DNA from: Nocardioides marmotae
GTDB taxonomy: Bacteria > Actinomycetota > Actinomycetes > Propionibacteriales > Nocardioidaceae
Direction: 5' to 3'
Length of the DNA stretch: 64,000 nucleotides
NCBI RefSeq assembly: GCF_013177455.1
Contig: NZ_CP053660.1
Coordinates: 620,001 to 684,000 of the forward strand
The first letter of the stretch is position 1. Each line of letters opens with the position of its first letter. Below the pieces are notes generated by a model, which worked only from the letters and a program-made list of their open reading frames with translations, was not told where the DNA came from and ran no database searches. Positions 17,261 to 27,818 of this stretch are shown here, in pieces. Both the position numbers and the translations under genes were made by a program.

Positions 17261-18465
17261 GCGAGCCGCTGCTGCGCGTCCTCGCCCGGATGCGGGGCCA
17301 CCTGCTCGACCCCGACACGCTGGTCCGGGCGGTCGCCTCGGGCAAGCAGAAGGGCCAGGAGCCGCGCTGGCGCCGCGTCGAGCTGCGCTACGTCGACATC
17401 AAGGCCGGGCGCCACCTCCAGGTCACGGCGTACGACGCCACCCAGGCGCACACCTCGAACTACGCCGTCGGCGACGCCGCCCGCGACGCGGTCGACGACC
17501 TGCTCGACGAGCCGTTCGCCAGCTGGCACGTCGAGACCACCACCGAGTCCCACCAGGTGCGGGTCACCAAGAAGCTCGAGGCGGTCGTGCACACCACCGC
17601 CCGTCAGGAGCCCGTCGAGCCCGACCGCGGCCACGACCGCGACAAGGAGCGGCTGCTCCCCGAGGACGACCCCGTCTTCAAGGCCCTCGGCCTCACCGAC
17701 GCGCAGGGCCGGCTCAAGCCGAGCCGGCACGCCAAGCTGCGCCAGGTCGAGGAGTTCCTGCGGCTGCTGGACTCCTCGGTCACCGACGCGATCGAGAAGG
17801 GCCACCTGCGCCGCCCGACCGCCGAGGAGCCCTTGCGGATCGCCGACCTCGGCTGCGGCAACGCCTACCTGACCTTCACCGCCCAGCGCTACCTCGCCGA
17901 GGTCAAGCAGCTGCCCGTCGTCGTCACCGGCGTCGACGTCAAGGAGCAGTCCCGCGAGCACAACAGCGCGGTCGCCGCCGAGCTCGGCGTGGACGCGGAG
18001 TTCGTCGTCGGCTCGATCGCCGGCGCGCAGCTCGACCCGGCCCCCGAGGTCGTGCTGGCCCTGCACGCCTGCGACACCGCCACGGACGAGGCGCTGGCCC
18101 GCGCCGTGGAGTGGGGCGCCCAGCTCGTGCTGGCCGCGCCCTGCTGCCACCACGACATCGCCGCCCAGCTGCGCCGGGCGCCGACCCCGTCGCCCTACGC
18201 GCTGATCACCCGCCACGGCATCCTGCGCGAGCGGCTCGCCGACACCCTCACCGACGGGCTGCGCGCCGCGTTGATGCGGATGCAGGGCTACCGCGTCGAC
18301 GTCGTGCAGTTCGTGGAGTCCCAGCACACCCCGCGCAACACCATGCTCCGCGCGGTGCGCACCGGCTCCCCGGTCAAGGGCGGCGGGGTCCGCAAGGAGT
18401 ACGACGAGCTGGTCACCACCTGGTCGATCCGCCCCAAGCTGGCCGAGCTCCTCGGCCTGGCCTGA
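17257..18465 (+). CDS. SAM-dependent methyltransferase (METTL25/RRNAD-like)
   Basis: 402 residues from GTG 17257. A poorly recognised N-terminal part (1-190) is followed by a Rossmann methyltransferase domain: IADLGCGNAYLTFTAQRYL near 198-215 (motif I), VTGVDVKEQS near 228, and LALHACDTATDEAL followed by LAAPCCHHDI near 268-300. The ALHACDTATDEA and CCHH motifs are typical of the Methyltransf_32 / METTL25 family, whose prokaryotic substrates are not established; an RNA or protein target is likely. The gene is coupled to the 29-residue peptide upstream and followed after 12 bases by a secreted protein gene. Confidence 0.8.
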   Translation: MSEPLLRVLARMRGHLLDPDTLVRAVASGKQKGQEPRWRRVELRYVDIKAGRHLQVTAYDATQAHTSNYAVGDAARDAVDDLLDEPFASWHVETTTESHQVRVTKKLEAVVHTTARQEPVEPDRGHDRDKERLLPEDDPVFKALGLTDAQGRLKPSRHAKLRQVEEFLRLLDSSVTDAIEKGHLRRPTAEEPLRIADLGCGNAYLTFTAQRYLAEVKQLPVVVTGVDVKEQSREHNSAVAAELGVDAEFVVGSIAGAQLDPAPEVVLALHACDTATDEALARAVEWGAQLVLAAPCCHHDIAAQLRRAPTPSPYALITRHGILRERLADTLTDGLRAALMRMQGYRVDVVQFVESQHTPRNTMLRAVRTGSPVKGGGVRKEYDELVTTWSIRPKLAELLGLA

Positions 18466-18477
18466 CCGGCCGGCCGG

Positions 18478-19476
18478 ATGGTGCTCGAGCGCGTCCTCAC
18501 CGGGCTGGCGGTCGTGCCGTTCCTGCTCGCTGCCGCGACCGCCCCGGCGGGCGCCGACGGGCTGGTCGTCCTCCGGTTGACCGACCCCGACATCGTCGAG
18601 TCCAGCGGGCTGGCCGTCGTCGACGGGCTCTTCGTCACTGTCAACGACTCCGGTGACACCGGACGCGTCTTCGTCGTCGACCCCGCCACCGGGGACACCG
18701 TGGGCGTCACCCGGTGGACCGAGGACCCGGTCGACGTCGAGGCGGTGGCGCCGGCCGGCGGCTCCTCGGTGTGGGTCGGGGACATCGGCGACAACCGTGG
18801 CGCGCGGGAGTCGATCACCGTGGCTCGGGTGCCCGTCGGGCGCACCGACCGCGACGCCGACCCGGCGACGTACACCTTGGTGCACCCGGACGGCGCGCGG
18901 GACGCCGAGTCGCTGCTGGTCGAGCCCGGCACCGGACGGCTGGTGGTGGTGACCAAGACGATCTTCGGCGCCGAGGTGCTCGAGGCGCCCGAGCAGCTGG
19001 ACCCCGACGGGCCGAACGAGCTCGAGCCGGTGGGGGCGGCGCTGCCGGTCGCGACCGACGGAGCGTTCTTCCCCGACGGGCGGCACCTGGTGCTGCGCGA
19101 CTACTCCCGGGCCGTCGTCTACACCTGGCCGGACCTCGAGCAGGTCGGCGAGGTGCGGCTGCCCGAGCAGCAGCAGGGGGAGGGGATCGCCGTCGACGAC
19201 GAGGGCCGCGTTTTCGTCAGCAGCGAGGGCGTCGACGCACCCGTGCTGCGGGTGCCGCTGCCCGCGGACCTGCGCGCGCAGGTGGCGGGGGTCGACGACG
19301 ACCCCGCCTCGACCGAGGACGCCGCACCCACCTCGACGCCCACGCCGGGTCGCGGGCTCGGCGTCGACCTGACCGAGGTCGAGGACGCGCAGCGGCCCGA
19401 GTGGCCGTGGTTCCTGGGCGGCTTCCTCGCCCTGGGGGTGCTGGTCGCGCTGCTGCGCTCCATGCGGCCCCGCTGA
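18478..19476 (+). CDS. Secreted, C-terminally anchored beta-propeller-like protein
   Basis: 332 residues. There is a signal peptide (hydrophobic residues 7-22, AxA site at APAGADG), then a repetitive beta-rich region with motifs such as ESSGLAVVDGLFVTVNDSGD and GVTRWTEDPVDVEAVAPAGG, characteristic of WD40/esterase-like propellers. A Pro/Thr/Asp-rich linker (about 270-295) leads to a single membrane helix (FLGGFLALGVLVALL) and a basic tail, so the propeller should sit outside, tethered to the membrane. No catalytic residues were identified. The start ATG 18478 lies 12 bases after the methyltransferase stop. Confidence 0.7.
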   Translation: MVLERVLTGLAVVPFLLAAATAPAGADGLVVLRLTDPDIVESSGLAVVDGLFVTVNDSGDTGRVFVVDPATGDTVGVTRWTEDPVDVEAVAPAGGSSVWVGDIGDNRGARESITVARVPVGRTDRDADPATYTLVHPDGARDAESLLVEPGTGRLVVVTKTIFGAEVLEAPEQLDPDGPNELEPVGAALPVATDGAFFPDGRHLVLRDYSRAVVYTWPDLEQVGEVRLPEQQQGEGIAVDDEGRVFVSSEGVDAPVLRVPLPADLRAQVAGVDDDPASTEDAAPTSTPTPGRGLGVDLTEVEDAQRPEWPWFLGGFLALGVLVALLRSMRPR

Positions 19477-19517
19477 CCTGCACGTTTGGGGCTCGCGCGG
19501 GCGGGCAACCGTCGCGC

Positions 19518-20522
19518 ATGCCCCGTCTGCGTCGTACGTCGCCGGACCAGCCCGGCTGGACGCGCCGGCGCGCGGGCCGGGGCTTCGTCTACCTCGACCA
19601 GCACGGTGACCGGCTGCCCGAGGAGGAGATCGGCCGGATCCGCGGCCTGGTGATCCCGCCGGCGTGGCGCGACGTGTGGATCACACCGTACCCCCACGGC
19701 CACCTCCAGGCCGTCGGCACCGACGACGCGGGGCGCCGCCAGTACCTCTACCACCAGGCGTGGCGGGAGCGCCGCGACGCGGAGAAGTTCGCGCGGATGG
19801 AGGAGTTCGGCGCCGCGCTCACCCGCGCCCGCGAGCTCGTCGTCGCCGACCTCGGCCGCGAGGGGATGCCGCTGGAGCGGGCGTGCGCCGCCGCCGTGCG
19901 GCTGCTCGACCTCGGCTACTTCCGGATCGGCAACGACGTGTACGCCGACAGCAACGGCAGCTTCGGCCTGACCACGCTCGAGCGGCGCCACGTCCGGCGC
20001 CGGCAGGACCGGCTGGTCTTCGCCTTCGTCGGCAAGTCCGGCGTGCAGCACCGCATCGAGATCGACGACGCGGTCGTCATCGAGACGATCGAGGCGATGC
20101 GGCGCCGCCGCGGCGGGCCCGGGCGGCTGCTGTCGTACAAGGAGGGGCGCTCCTGGCGCGACGTGCTGCCGGCGCTGGTCAACGAGTACGTCCGCGCCTC
20201 CACCGGCCTCGAGGTGACCGCGAAGGACTTCCGCACCTGGCACGCCACCGTCCTCGCCGCCGCCGCGCTGGCCGCGACGCCCGAGCACGGCGAGAGCAAG
20301 GCGTCGCGCAAGCGCGCGGTGTCCGGGGCGATGAAGGAGGTCTCCTCCTTCCTCGGCAACACCCCCACGCTGGCCCGGTCCTCCTACGTCGACCCGCGCG
20401 TCATCGAGGCCTACGAGGACGGGCGGACCATCGAGGAGACCACCTCGCGGGAGTACGACACCCCCGACGAGCGCCAGGCCGCGCTCGAGCGGGCCACCCT
20501 CGAGCTCATCCGGGAGGAGTGA
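19518..20522 (+). CDS. DNA topoisomerase IB (poxvirus-like)
   Basis: 334 residues from ATG 19518. An N-terminal domain (VIPPAWRDVWITPYPHGHLQ, near 50-70) precedes the catalytic domain. The core motifs include YFRIGNDVYADSNGSFGLTTL near 135-155, FVGKSGVQHRIEI near 172, the KDFRTWHATV segment near 238, and a C-terminal SSYVDPRVIEAY holding the tyrosine that attacks DNA. Type IB enzymes relax supercoils of either sign by a 3'-phosphotyrosyl intermediate and need no ATP. Length is typical of bacterial poxvirus-like members. A 41-base gap follows the previous gene, and a macrodomain gene starts five bases after its stop. Confidence 0.92.
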   Translation: MPRLRRTSPDQPGWTRRRAGRGFVYLDQHGDRLPEEEIGRIRGLVIPPAWRDVWITPYPHGHLQAVGTDDAGRRQYLYHQAWRERRDAEKFARMEEFGAALTRARELVVADLGREGMPLERACAAAVRLLDLGYFRIGNDVYADSNGSFGLTTLERRHVRRRQDRLVFAFVGKSGVQHRIEIDDAVVIETIEAMRRRRGGPGRLLSYKEGRSWRDVLPALVNEYVRASTGLEVTAKDFRTWHATVLAAAALAATPEHGESKASRKRAVSGAMKEVSSFLGNTPTLARSSYVDPRVIEAYEDGRTIEETTSREYDTPDERQAALERATLELIREE

Positions 20523-20527
20523 GGGCC

Positions 20528-21049
20528 ATGAGGATCACCGTCGTCGAGGGCGACATCACCCAGCAGGACGTCGACGCCGTCGTCAACGCCGCCAACCGCC
20601 GCATGCGCGGTGGTGGGGGTGTCGACGGCGCCATCCACGCGGCCGGCGGGCCGGAGGTGCTCGCCGACTGCGAGCGGCGCTTCCCCCGCGGGCTGGCCAC
20701 CGGCGACGCCGGCTGGACCACCGCCGGGCGCATGCCGGCCCGCTGGGTCATCCACGTCGTCGGGCCCAACCGGAACGCCGGCGAGACCGACCGCGGGCTG
20801 CTCACCTCCTGCTACCGCCGCGCCCTCGAGGTCGCCGACGAGCTCGGCGCCCGCTCGGTCGCCTTCCCCCTCGTCTCCGCCGGCGTCTACGGCTGGCCGC
20901 GCGAGGACGCCGTCGACGCGGCGCTCGAGGTGTTCCGCTCCGCCGACACCTCGGTCGACGAGGCGCGAATGGTCGCCTTCGGGCGGTCGGCCTACGACCT
21001 GATCCGGTCGCGCCTCGACGACGAGCGGCCGCCAGCGGCGTCTGGATGA
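20528..21049 (+). CDS. Macrodomain ADP-ribose hydrolase (O-acetyl-ADP-ribose deacetylase type)
   Basis: 173 residues. Macrodomain signatures: VVEGDITQQDVDAVVNAANRR at the N-terminus, GGGGVDGAIHAAGG near 37-50, and FPLVSAGVYGWP near 117-128. These are the ADP-ribose distal and phosphate loops of the MacroD/YmdB class, which removes acetyl groups from O-acetyl-ADP-ribose and mono-ADP-ribose from proteins. The window also encodes a sirtuin (34862-35773), the enzyme type that makes O-acetyl-ADP-ribose, though the two are 14 kb apart. The ATG follows the topoisomerase stop by five bases, so the two are probably cotranscribed. Confidence 0.9.
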   Translation: MRITVVEGDITQQDVDAVVNAANRRMRGGGGVDGAIHAAGGPEVLADCERRFPRGLATGDAGWTTAGRMPARWVIHVVGPNRNAGETDRGLLTSCYRRALEVADELGARSVAFPLVSAGVYGWPREDAVDAALEVFRSADTSVDEARMVAFGRSAYDLIRSRLDDERPPAASG

Positions 21050-21067
21050 CATGCTCGGGAGGTGGAG

Positions 21068-21541
21068 ATGATCCCCCTTGACATCGACGGGCACAGGTTC
21101 GGCATCGACCGTGCGGTCGAGGCAGACGTCCCCGCTCTGGTCGCGCTGCTGGCCGACGATCTCCTCGGAGCCGGACGGGAGTCCCTCGACCTCGCGCCGT
21201 ACCTCGCGGCGTTCCGAGAGATCGACCGCGATCCGAACCAGCTCCTCGTCGCCGTCCGGAACGCTGACGGCGCCGTTGCCGGAACACTGCAGCTGACGCT
21301 CATCCCCGGTCTCGCCCGGCAGGGTGCCAAGCGGCTCCAGATCGAGGCGGTTCGTCTCGCGAGCAGCGCGAGGGGGATCGGGCTGGGCACGGCGCTCTTC
21401 GCGTGGGCGCACAGGTACGCCCGCGAGCACGGCGCGACGCTCGCCCAGCTGACGACCGACAAGGCGAGGTCCGAGGCTCACCGCTTCTACGAGGCCCTCG
21501 GGTATCGAGCCAGTCACGAGGGCTACAAGCTCCGTCTGTGA
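21068..21541 (+). CDS. GNAT-family N-acetyltransferase
   Basis: 157 residues from ATG 21068, preferred over GTG 21062 because GGGAGG (21057-21062) then sits five bases upstream. The GNAT core is clear: LTLIPGLARQGAKRLQIEAV (beta-strand 4), then the acetyl-CoA loop SSARGIGLGTALFAWAHRYA, and a final HRFYEALGYRASHEGYKLRL. Such enzymes acetylate amines of small molecules or proteins. The substrate is unknown. It is followed by the convergent DUF222/HNH gene. Confidence 0.85.
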   Translation: MIPLDIDGHRFGIDRAVEADVPALVALLADDLLGAGRESLDLAPYLAAFREIDRDPNQLLVAVRNADGAVAGTLQLTLIPGLARQGAKRLQIEAVRLASSARGIGLGTALFAWAHRYAREHGATLAQLTTDKARSEAHRFYEALGYRASHEGYKLRL

Positions 21542-21598
21542 GCTGGCGTGCCGATTCCCCGCCGGTCGGGTGCTCCGGCGGGGTGGTGGGCGGTCGAT

Positions 21599-22927
21599 CT
21601 ACGTCGGGGACGGCTCGGCAGCCGGTGATTCGGGCGGGGGTGGTTCGGGGCCGAGGTCGTGGGTGCCGTGGTGGTCGACCCGGTAGGTGAGTCCGGTCGG
21701 ACTTCGCCACTCGAACACCCCCGCTGCCGGTGTCTGCTGTGACCAGCCGGCGTGGGTCTTGGCGCGGTGGTGGCGTCGGCAGAGTGGGGCGATGTTCTCG
21801 GTCGCGGTCGGTCCGCCCCTGGCGTGGGGGATGACGTGGTCGTCGTCGACCCGGCTGTTCGCGTGGGCGGGGCGGGTGCACCAGGGGAAGACGCAGTGCA
21901 GGTCGCGGAGCCGGGTCTGTTGGCTGAGGCGGTCGGGGACCTCGTAGGCCTCGACGTGGATCCGGGCGTTGAGGTCGATGACGGGCTTGACGGTGATGGT
22001 GTTCGCGGTGGTGCTGCGTGCGGCGCGGGTGCACCAGTCGGCGAGCTGGGTGGTGAGGACGAACCCGCGGGTGTTCTCCACGCGGGTGATGTCGTCCAGG
22101 GTCCCGTCGGGCCGTTGGTGCACGTGCACGACCAGTGGCTTGGGGTCGGTGTCGAACTCCAGGCTCAGCTGCCGGCGCGCCATGTCCCCCAGCGCGACCG
22201 AGCGGCGGGCGTCGAGGGTGTCGGTACACCCCAGCGCCTCGAGCTTGGCGGCGCCCTTCGTCAGGGCGTCGTCGAGGTCCAGCGCGTCGGCCAGGTCGAG
22301 GGTGGCCCACACGTCGACGTGGCCGTCGAAGGACACCTGCCGCGACTGGACCGTCACGTGACGGGCCTCGGCCCGCTCGGTCGCAACACGTTGGGCCTCG
22401 TCGGGGTCGAACCGGACCAGCGCCTCCTCCAGCAACCGCTCCAACGCCGCCGGCCCGATCGTCGAAGCCACGGGTGCGAGGTGGGTGTCGACGAACGCGG
22501 CGCCCTTCTTCGGCAGGTGCAGGGTGCGCCGGGCGAGCGAGCGTGCCTTCCAGGCGGGCAGGTCGAGGTCCGTGACCTTCTTCCAGAGCTTGGGGAGCCG
22601 GTAGCGCAGCTCGAGGGCCTCGGCGAGATAGGCGCGGCCGGCGTCCTCGGACTTCCCGAGCCCGGCGGCGAACTCCACGACGGCGAACTCGGTCACGAAC
22701 GGCGCACCCTCACCGGCCAAGCAGACCGGCTTGTCGCCGAACCCGCGGAACACCGACCAGGTGGCCGCCTCATCCAGCGACTCAGCCGGGTGCAGCACGC
22801 ACCACTGGACCGCCGCCTCGAGAAGCTCGGCCTCGGCCGCATTGGCCGCGCGTTGCTTGGCGCGCGCGAGGCTCAGCACGTCGGCTGGGGTGTCCAGCGG
22901 GTGCTCGAGCGTCGCGATCAAGGCCAT
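21599..22927 (-). CDS. DUF222/HNH endonuclease (13E12-type), SOS-box controlled
   Basis: 442 residues, full length for the family. The DUF222 domain covers about residues 20-320 and contains the usual ARSLARRTLHLP and ARRQLSLEF landmarks. The HNH module near residues 340-395 reads CVFPWCTRPAHANSRVDDDH, then VIPHARGG and LCRRHHRAKTH, with all metal and catalytic histidines in place. Mycobacterial 13E12 repeat proteins belong here, and several are DNA-damage inducible. A LexA-type palindrome overlaps the promoter just before the ATG, which fits. The -10 hexamer lies only five bases from the ATG, so the message may be leaderless. A 5'-truncated paralogue lies at 1624-2721. Biological role not established. 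Confidence 0.85.
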   Translation of the reverse strand: MALIATLEHPLDTPADVLSLARAKQRAANAAEAELLEAAVQWCVLHPAESLDEAATWSVFRGFGDKPVCLAGEGAPFVTEFAVVEFAAGLGKSEDAGRAYLAEALELRYRLPKLWKKVTDLDLPAWKARSLARRTLHLPKKGAAFVDTHLAPVASTIGPAALERLLEEALVRFDPDEAQRVATERAEARHVTVQSRQVSFDGHVDVWATLDLADALDLDDALTKGAAKLEALGCTDTLDARRSVALGDMARRQLSLEFDTDPKPLVVHVHQRPDGTLDDITRVENTRGFVLTTQLADWCTRAARSTTANTITVKPVIDLNARIHVEAYEVPDRLSQQTRLRDLHCVFPWCTRPAHANSRVDDDHVIPHARGGPTATENIAPLCRRHHRAKTHAGWSQQTPAAGVFEWRSPTGLTYRVDHHGTHDLGPEPPPPESPAAEPSPT

Positions 22928-22932
22928 GCCTC

Positions 22933-22955
22933 ATTCTACTCGAACACCTGCTCGA
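22933..22955 (-). promoter_or_regulatory. LexA/SOS box overlapping a promoter, HNH gene
   Basis: TCGAACACCTGCTCGA at 22940-22955 matches the actinobacterial/Gram-positive SOS box TCGAAC-N4-GTTCGA with one mismatch. Directly downstream on the minus strand is TAGAAT (22933-22938), a good -10 hexamer, and the ATG follows five bases later. LexA on this site would cover the -35/-10 spacer and block initiation. Confidence 0.75.
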
Positions 22956-23014
22956 ATGAAAGGGTCTGGCTGCATCTTCCGAGCTGGTCGGCCTCGTCAG
23001 TGGCGGCCGGCGAG

Positions 23015-23370
23015 CCGGCAGCAGACCGCGACCCACGACGCACCTCGCCCCATAGCTGCCAAAGCCGCAACCACCCACGGCCCGCAGGCCGAAGCTCGGC
23101 TCACGGGGCCTCGACACGTCGGCGCTGGCGCGCCTCCTGCTCGACCAGCGGGGGCGGCGGCCAGAGACCCGGCAGCAAACCGCGACCCACGACGTACCTG
23201 GTCCATAGCTGCCAAAGCCGCAACCACCCACGGCCCGCAGCCCGAAGGTCGGCTCACGGGGCCTCGACAACGTCGGCGCCAGGGCGCCTCCTGCTCGCCC
23301 AGCAGCGGGGGTCGGCTGCCAGGGGCTTCGACACGTCGGCGCTGGCGCGCCTCCTGCGCGACCAGCGGCG
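23015..23370. repeat. Two long degenerate direct repeats plus a partial third, intergenic
   Basis: The 460-base gap between the HNH gene and serC holds no gene. Copy 1 (about 23015-23158) and copy 2 (about 23168-23312) align over about 140 bases with an offset of 153-154. Both contain ATAGCTGCCAAAGCCGCAAC, then CACCCACGGCCCGCAG, then GGCTCACGGGGCCTCGACA, and end with CGCCTCCTGCTCG and CCAGC. A partial third copy (23322-23370) repeats only the CTTCGACACGTCGGCGCTGG end. The second half resembles the dispersed intergenic element (CTCGAC...GCTCCTCGACCAGC) familiar in Nocardioides-like genomes. No open frame or transposase is associated. Confidence 0.75.
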
Positions 23371-23387
23371 GGGCGAGCAGACCAGCC

Positions 23388-25563
<2,176 letters not shown>

Positions 25564-25583
25564 GCCGCCGGGGCGACACCCGC

Positions 25584-25832
25584 ATGGCCCGGCCCGGCCG
25601 GGCACGGTCGCACGCGAAGGCGCGGCGGATGGGGATCATGCACCTCATCTGGAACGACCGGAGGTACGCCGCGTGGGACTCCTTCGAGCCCGAGCCGTAC
25701 CTCAGCTCCTCGTGCCGCAAGCGCTCGACGTGCTCGGCCACGCTGCGCCACCGCGACCACGTGCACATCTCGCTGACCCGCAAGGCCGGCCGCGGGCAGA
25801 CGTCCTGGTACGCCGGGCGGCTGCGCGACTGA
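25584..25832 (+). pseudogene. Remnant of a secreted ARB_07466-like C-terminal domain protein
   Basis: Only 82 codons from ATG 25584. The readable part, GIMHLIWNDRRYAAWDSFEP followed by LRHRDHVHISLTRKAGRG, resembles the C-terminal ARB_07466-like domain that ends many larger actinobacterial secreted cell-wall proteins (pattern: mYLIWN..iW..y, then PHxDHVHISL). The expected signal peptide and N-terminal two thirds are absent, and the frame runs back into the GNAT gene. It is probably a leftover of a larger gene. An independent small protein cannot be excluded. Confidence 0.5.
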
Positions 25833-25874
25833 GCTCCACGACTGAGGCTCCACGACTGAGGCTCCACGACTGAG
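25827..25874. repeat. Short tandem repeat, about 14 bp x 3.5
   Basis: The unit GACTGAGGCTCCAC, with a 13-base first copy, is repeated three times and a half directly at the stop codon of the pseudogene fragment. Each unit carries an in-frame TGA in one frame. It is likely a slippage product. Confidence 0.8.
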
Positions 25875-25889
25875 CAGCCCCGGAACGCC

Positions 25890-25922
25890 GCCGGCCGCCG
25901 CCCCGAGGGGGCGACGGCCGGC
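25890..25922 (-). terminator. Intrinsic terminator-like hairpin after citrate synthase
   Basis: Left arm GCCGGCCGCCGCCCC (25890-25904), loop GAG, right arm GGGGCGACGGCCGGC (25908-25922), with one mismatch in 15 pairs. It lies 21 bases beyond the citrate synthase stop. No clear U-tract follows, as is common in high-GC Actinobacteria. It could serve convergent transcripts from the left too. Confidence 0.7.
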
Positions 25923-25943
25923 AGAGAGGTCAGGCGTTCGGGC

Positions 25944-27047
25944 TCACTTGCCCCAGGCGGGGTTCCAGCCCTCGATGGTCTCGGGCCCGCGGGCGGCGGG
26001 GCCGGTGTAGACGGCGGAGGGCCGGATCAGCCGGCCGGTGCGCTTCTGCTCCAGGATGTGCGCCGACCAGCCGCCGGTGCGCGCGCAGGTGAACATCGAG
26101 GTGAACATGTTCGCGGGCACCTCGGCGAAGTCCAGGACGATCGCGGCCCAGAACTCCACGTTCGTCTCGAGCACCCGGTCGGGGCGCCGCTCGCGCAGCT
26201 CGGCCAGCGCGGCCTTCTCCAGCGCCTCGGCGACCTCGTAGCGCGGCGCGTTCAGCTCGCGGGCGGTGCGGCGCAGCACGCGGGCGCGGGGGTCCTCGGC
26301 GCGGTAGACGCGGTGGCCGAAGCCCATGAGCCGCTCGCCCTTGTCGAGCAGGCCCTTGACGTACGCCGTGGCGTCGCCGGACTCCTCGACGTCGCTGATC
26401 ATGCCGAGCACGCGCGAGGGGGCACCGCCGTGGAGCGGACCGGACATCGCGCCGATCGCGCCGGAGAACGCCGCGGCGACGTCGGCGCCGGTGGAGGTGA
26501 TCACGCGGGCGGTGAAGGTCGAGGCGTTCATGCCGTGCTCGGCCGCCGAGGACCAGTAGGCGTCGATGGCCTTGACGTGCTTGGGGTCGGCCTCGCCCTT
26601 CCAGCGGATGAGGAACTTCTCCGCGAGGGTGCGGCCCTCGTCGACGACCGACTGCGGCACGACGGCCTGGTGCAGGCCGCGGGCGGACTGCGCGGCGTAC
26701 GACAGCACCATGACGGCGACGCGGGCGAGGTCGGCGCGGGCCTGCTCGTCGGAGATGTCGTAGGTCTGGCGGAACCCGAAGGCCGGCGCGAGCATCGCGA
26801 TCGCGGCCTGCACGTCGACGCGCACGTCGCCGGTGTGGACGGGGATGTTGTAGGCCTCGGCGGCGGGCAGGCCCGGGTCGAAGGCGCCGTCGATGAGCAG
26901 GCCCCAGACGTTCTCGAACGGCACCCGGCCGACGATGTCCTCGATGTCCACGCCGCGGTAGCGCAGCGCCGAGCCCTCCTTGTCGGGCTCCGCGATCTCC
27001 GTCTCGAAGGCGATGACGCCCTCGAGCCCGTGGTGCACGTCCACCAT
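25944..27047 (-). CDS. Citrate synthase (short type II-like GltA2/CitA)
   Basis: 367 residues from ATG 27047. Catalytic residues are visible: H171 in AAEHGMNAS, H206 in SGPLHGGAPS, H245 in GFGHRVYRA and D307 in AIVLDFAE. The N-terminus HHGLEGVIAFETEIAEPDKEG is typical of the second citrate synthase of Actinobacteria. It condenses oxaloacetate and acetyl-CoA, or possibly propionyl-CoA in methylcitrate synthase members; the two cannot be separated by eye. It is divergent from pdxH across 91 bases and ends at a strong hairpin. Confidence 0.92.
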   Translation of the reverse strand: MVDVHHGLEGVIAFETEIAEPDKEGSALRYRGVDIEDIVGRVPFENVWGLLIDGAFDPGLPAAEAYNIPVHTGDVRVDVQAAIAMLAPAFGFRQTYDISDEQARADLARVAVMVLSYAAQSARGLHQAVVPQSVVDEGRTLAEKFLIRWKGEADPKHVKAIDAYWSSAAEHGMNASTFTARVITSTGADVAAAFSGAIGAMSGPLHGGAPSRVLGMISDVEESGDATAYVKGLLDKGERLMGFGHRVYRAEDPRARVLRRTARELNAPRYEVAEALEKAALAELRERRPDRVLETNVEFWAAIVLDFAEVPANMFTSMFTCARTGGWSAHILEQKRTGRLIRPSAVYTGPAARGPETIEGWNPAWGK

Positions 27048-27138
27048 CGTCTGACTCCCTTGTCTCTGCGGTTGTCCCTGCGGTGCGCACCCCGGAGGGC
27101 GAGCCTGCGCATTCTGTACCCATCCCTAGAGTGGCGAC

Positions 27139-27813
27139 ATGGCCGACCCTGCACCCGATGCCCGCGACGAGCTCGACCTGCGCGGCCTGCGCCGCGAGTA
27201 CGCCGCCGCAGGCCTCGCCGAGGACGACCTGGCTCCCGACCCGCTGACGATGTTCCGCCGGTGGTTCGCCGAGGTGGAGGACGCGGTCCACGAGCCCAAC
27301 GCGATGGTCCTCTCCACCGTCTCGACCGAGGGCCGGCCGGCCTCGCGGATGGTGCTGCTCAAGGAGCTCGACGAGCGCGGGTTCGTCTTCTTCACCAACA
27401 CCGCCTCCCGCAAGGGCGTCGAGCTGGCCGCCGACCCGCTCTGCGCGCTGCTCTTCCCCTGGCACCCCCTCGAGCGGCAGGTGCGGGTCGACGGGGTCGC
27501 CGAGCCGCTCTCGCGCGAGGCCGTGGCCGACTACTTCGCGGTCCGCCCGCGCGGCTCGCAGCTCGGCGCCTGGGCCTCGCACCAGTCCCGCCCGGTCGCC
27601 GGGCGCGAGGAGCTCGCCGCGGCGTACGACGAGGTCGAGCGGCGCTTCGCCGACGTGCCCGACGCCGACCTGCCGGTCCCCGAGGAGTGGGGCGGGTACG
27701 TCGTGCGCCCGGAGGCCGTGGAGTTCTGGCAGGGCCGCCCGGGCCGGATGCACGACCGGCTGCTCTACACCCGGTCGGGTGACGGCTGGACGACGCAGCG
27801 GCTGGCGCCTTAA
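27139..27813 (+). CDS. pdxH: Pyridoxamine 5'-phosphate oxidase
   Basis: 224 residues. FMN-binding and substrate motifs of PdxH are present: DPLTMFRRWFAEVEDA near 35-50, STEGRPASRMVLLKELDERG near 62-81, FFTNTASRKGVELA near 85-98, SRPVAGREELAAAY near 147-160, and the C-terminal WGGYVVRPEAVEFWQGRPGR. It oxidises pyridoxine or pyridoxamine phosphate to pyridoxal phosphate with O2. A TAGAGT -10 hexamer at 27127-27132 ends six bases before the ATG, so the message may be leaderless. The serC gene 2.6 kb away is unrelated in transcription. Confidence 0.93.
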   Translation: MADPAPDARDELDLRGLRREYAAAGLAEDDLAPDPLTMFRRWFAEVEDAVHEPNAMVLSTVSTEGRPASRMVLLKELDERGFVFFTNTASRKGVELAADPLCALLFPWHPLERQVRVDGVAEPLSREAVADYFAVRPRGSQLGAWASHQSRPVAGREELAAAYDEVERRFADVPDADLPVPEEWGGYVVRPEAVEFWQGRPGRMHDRLLYTRSGDGWTTQRLAP

Positions 27814-27818
27814 ATCCC

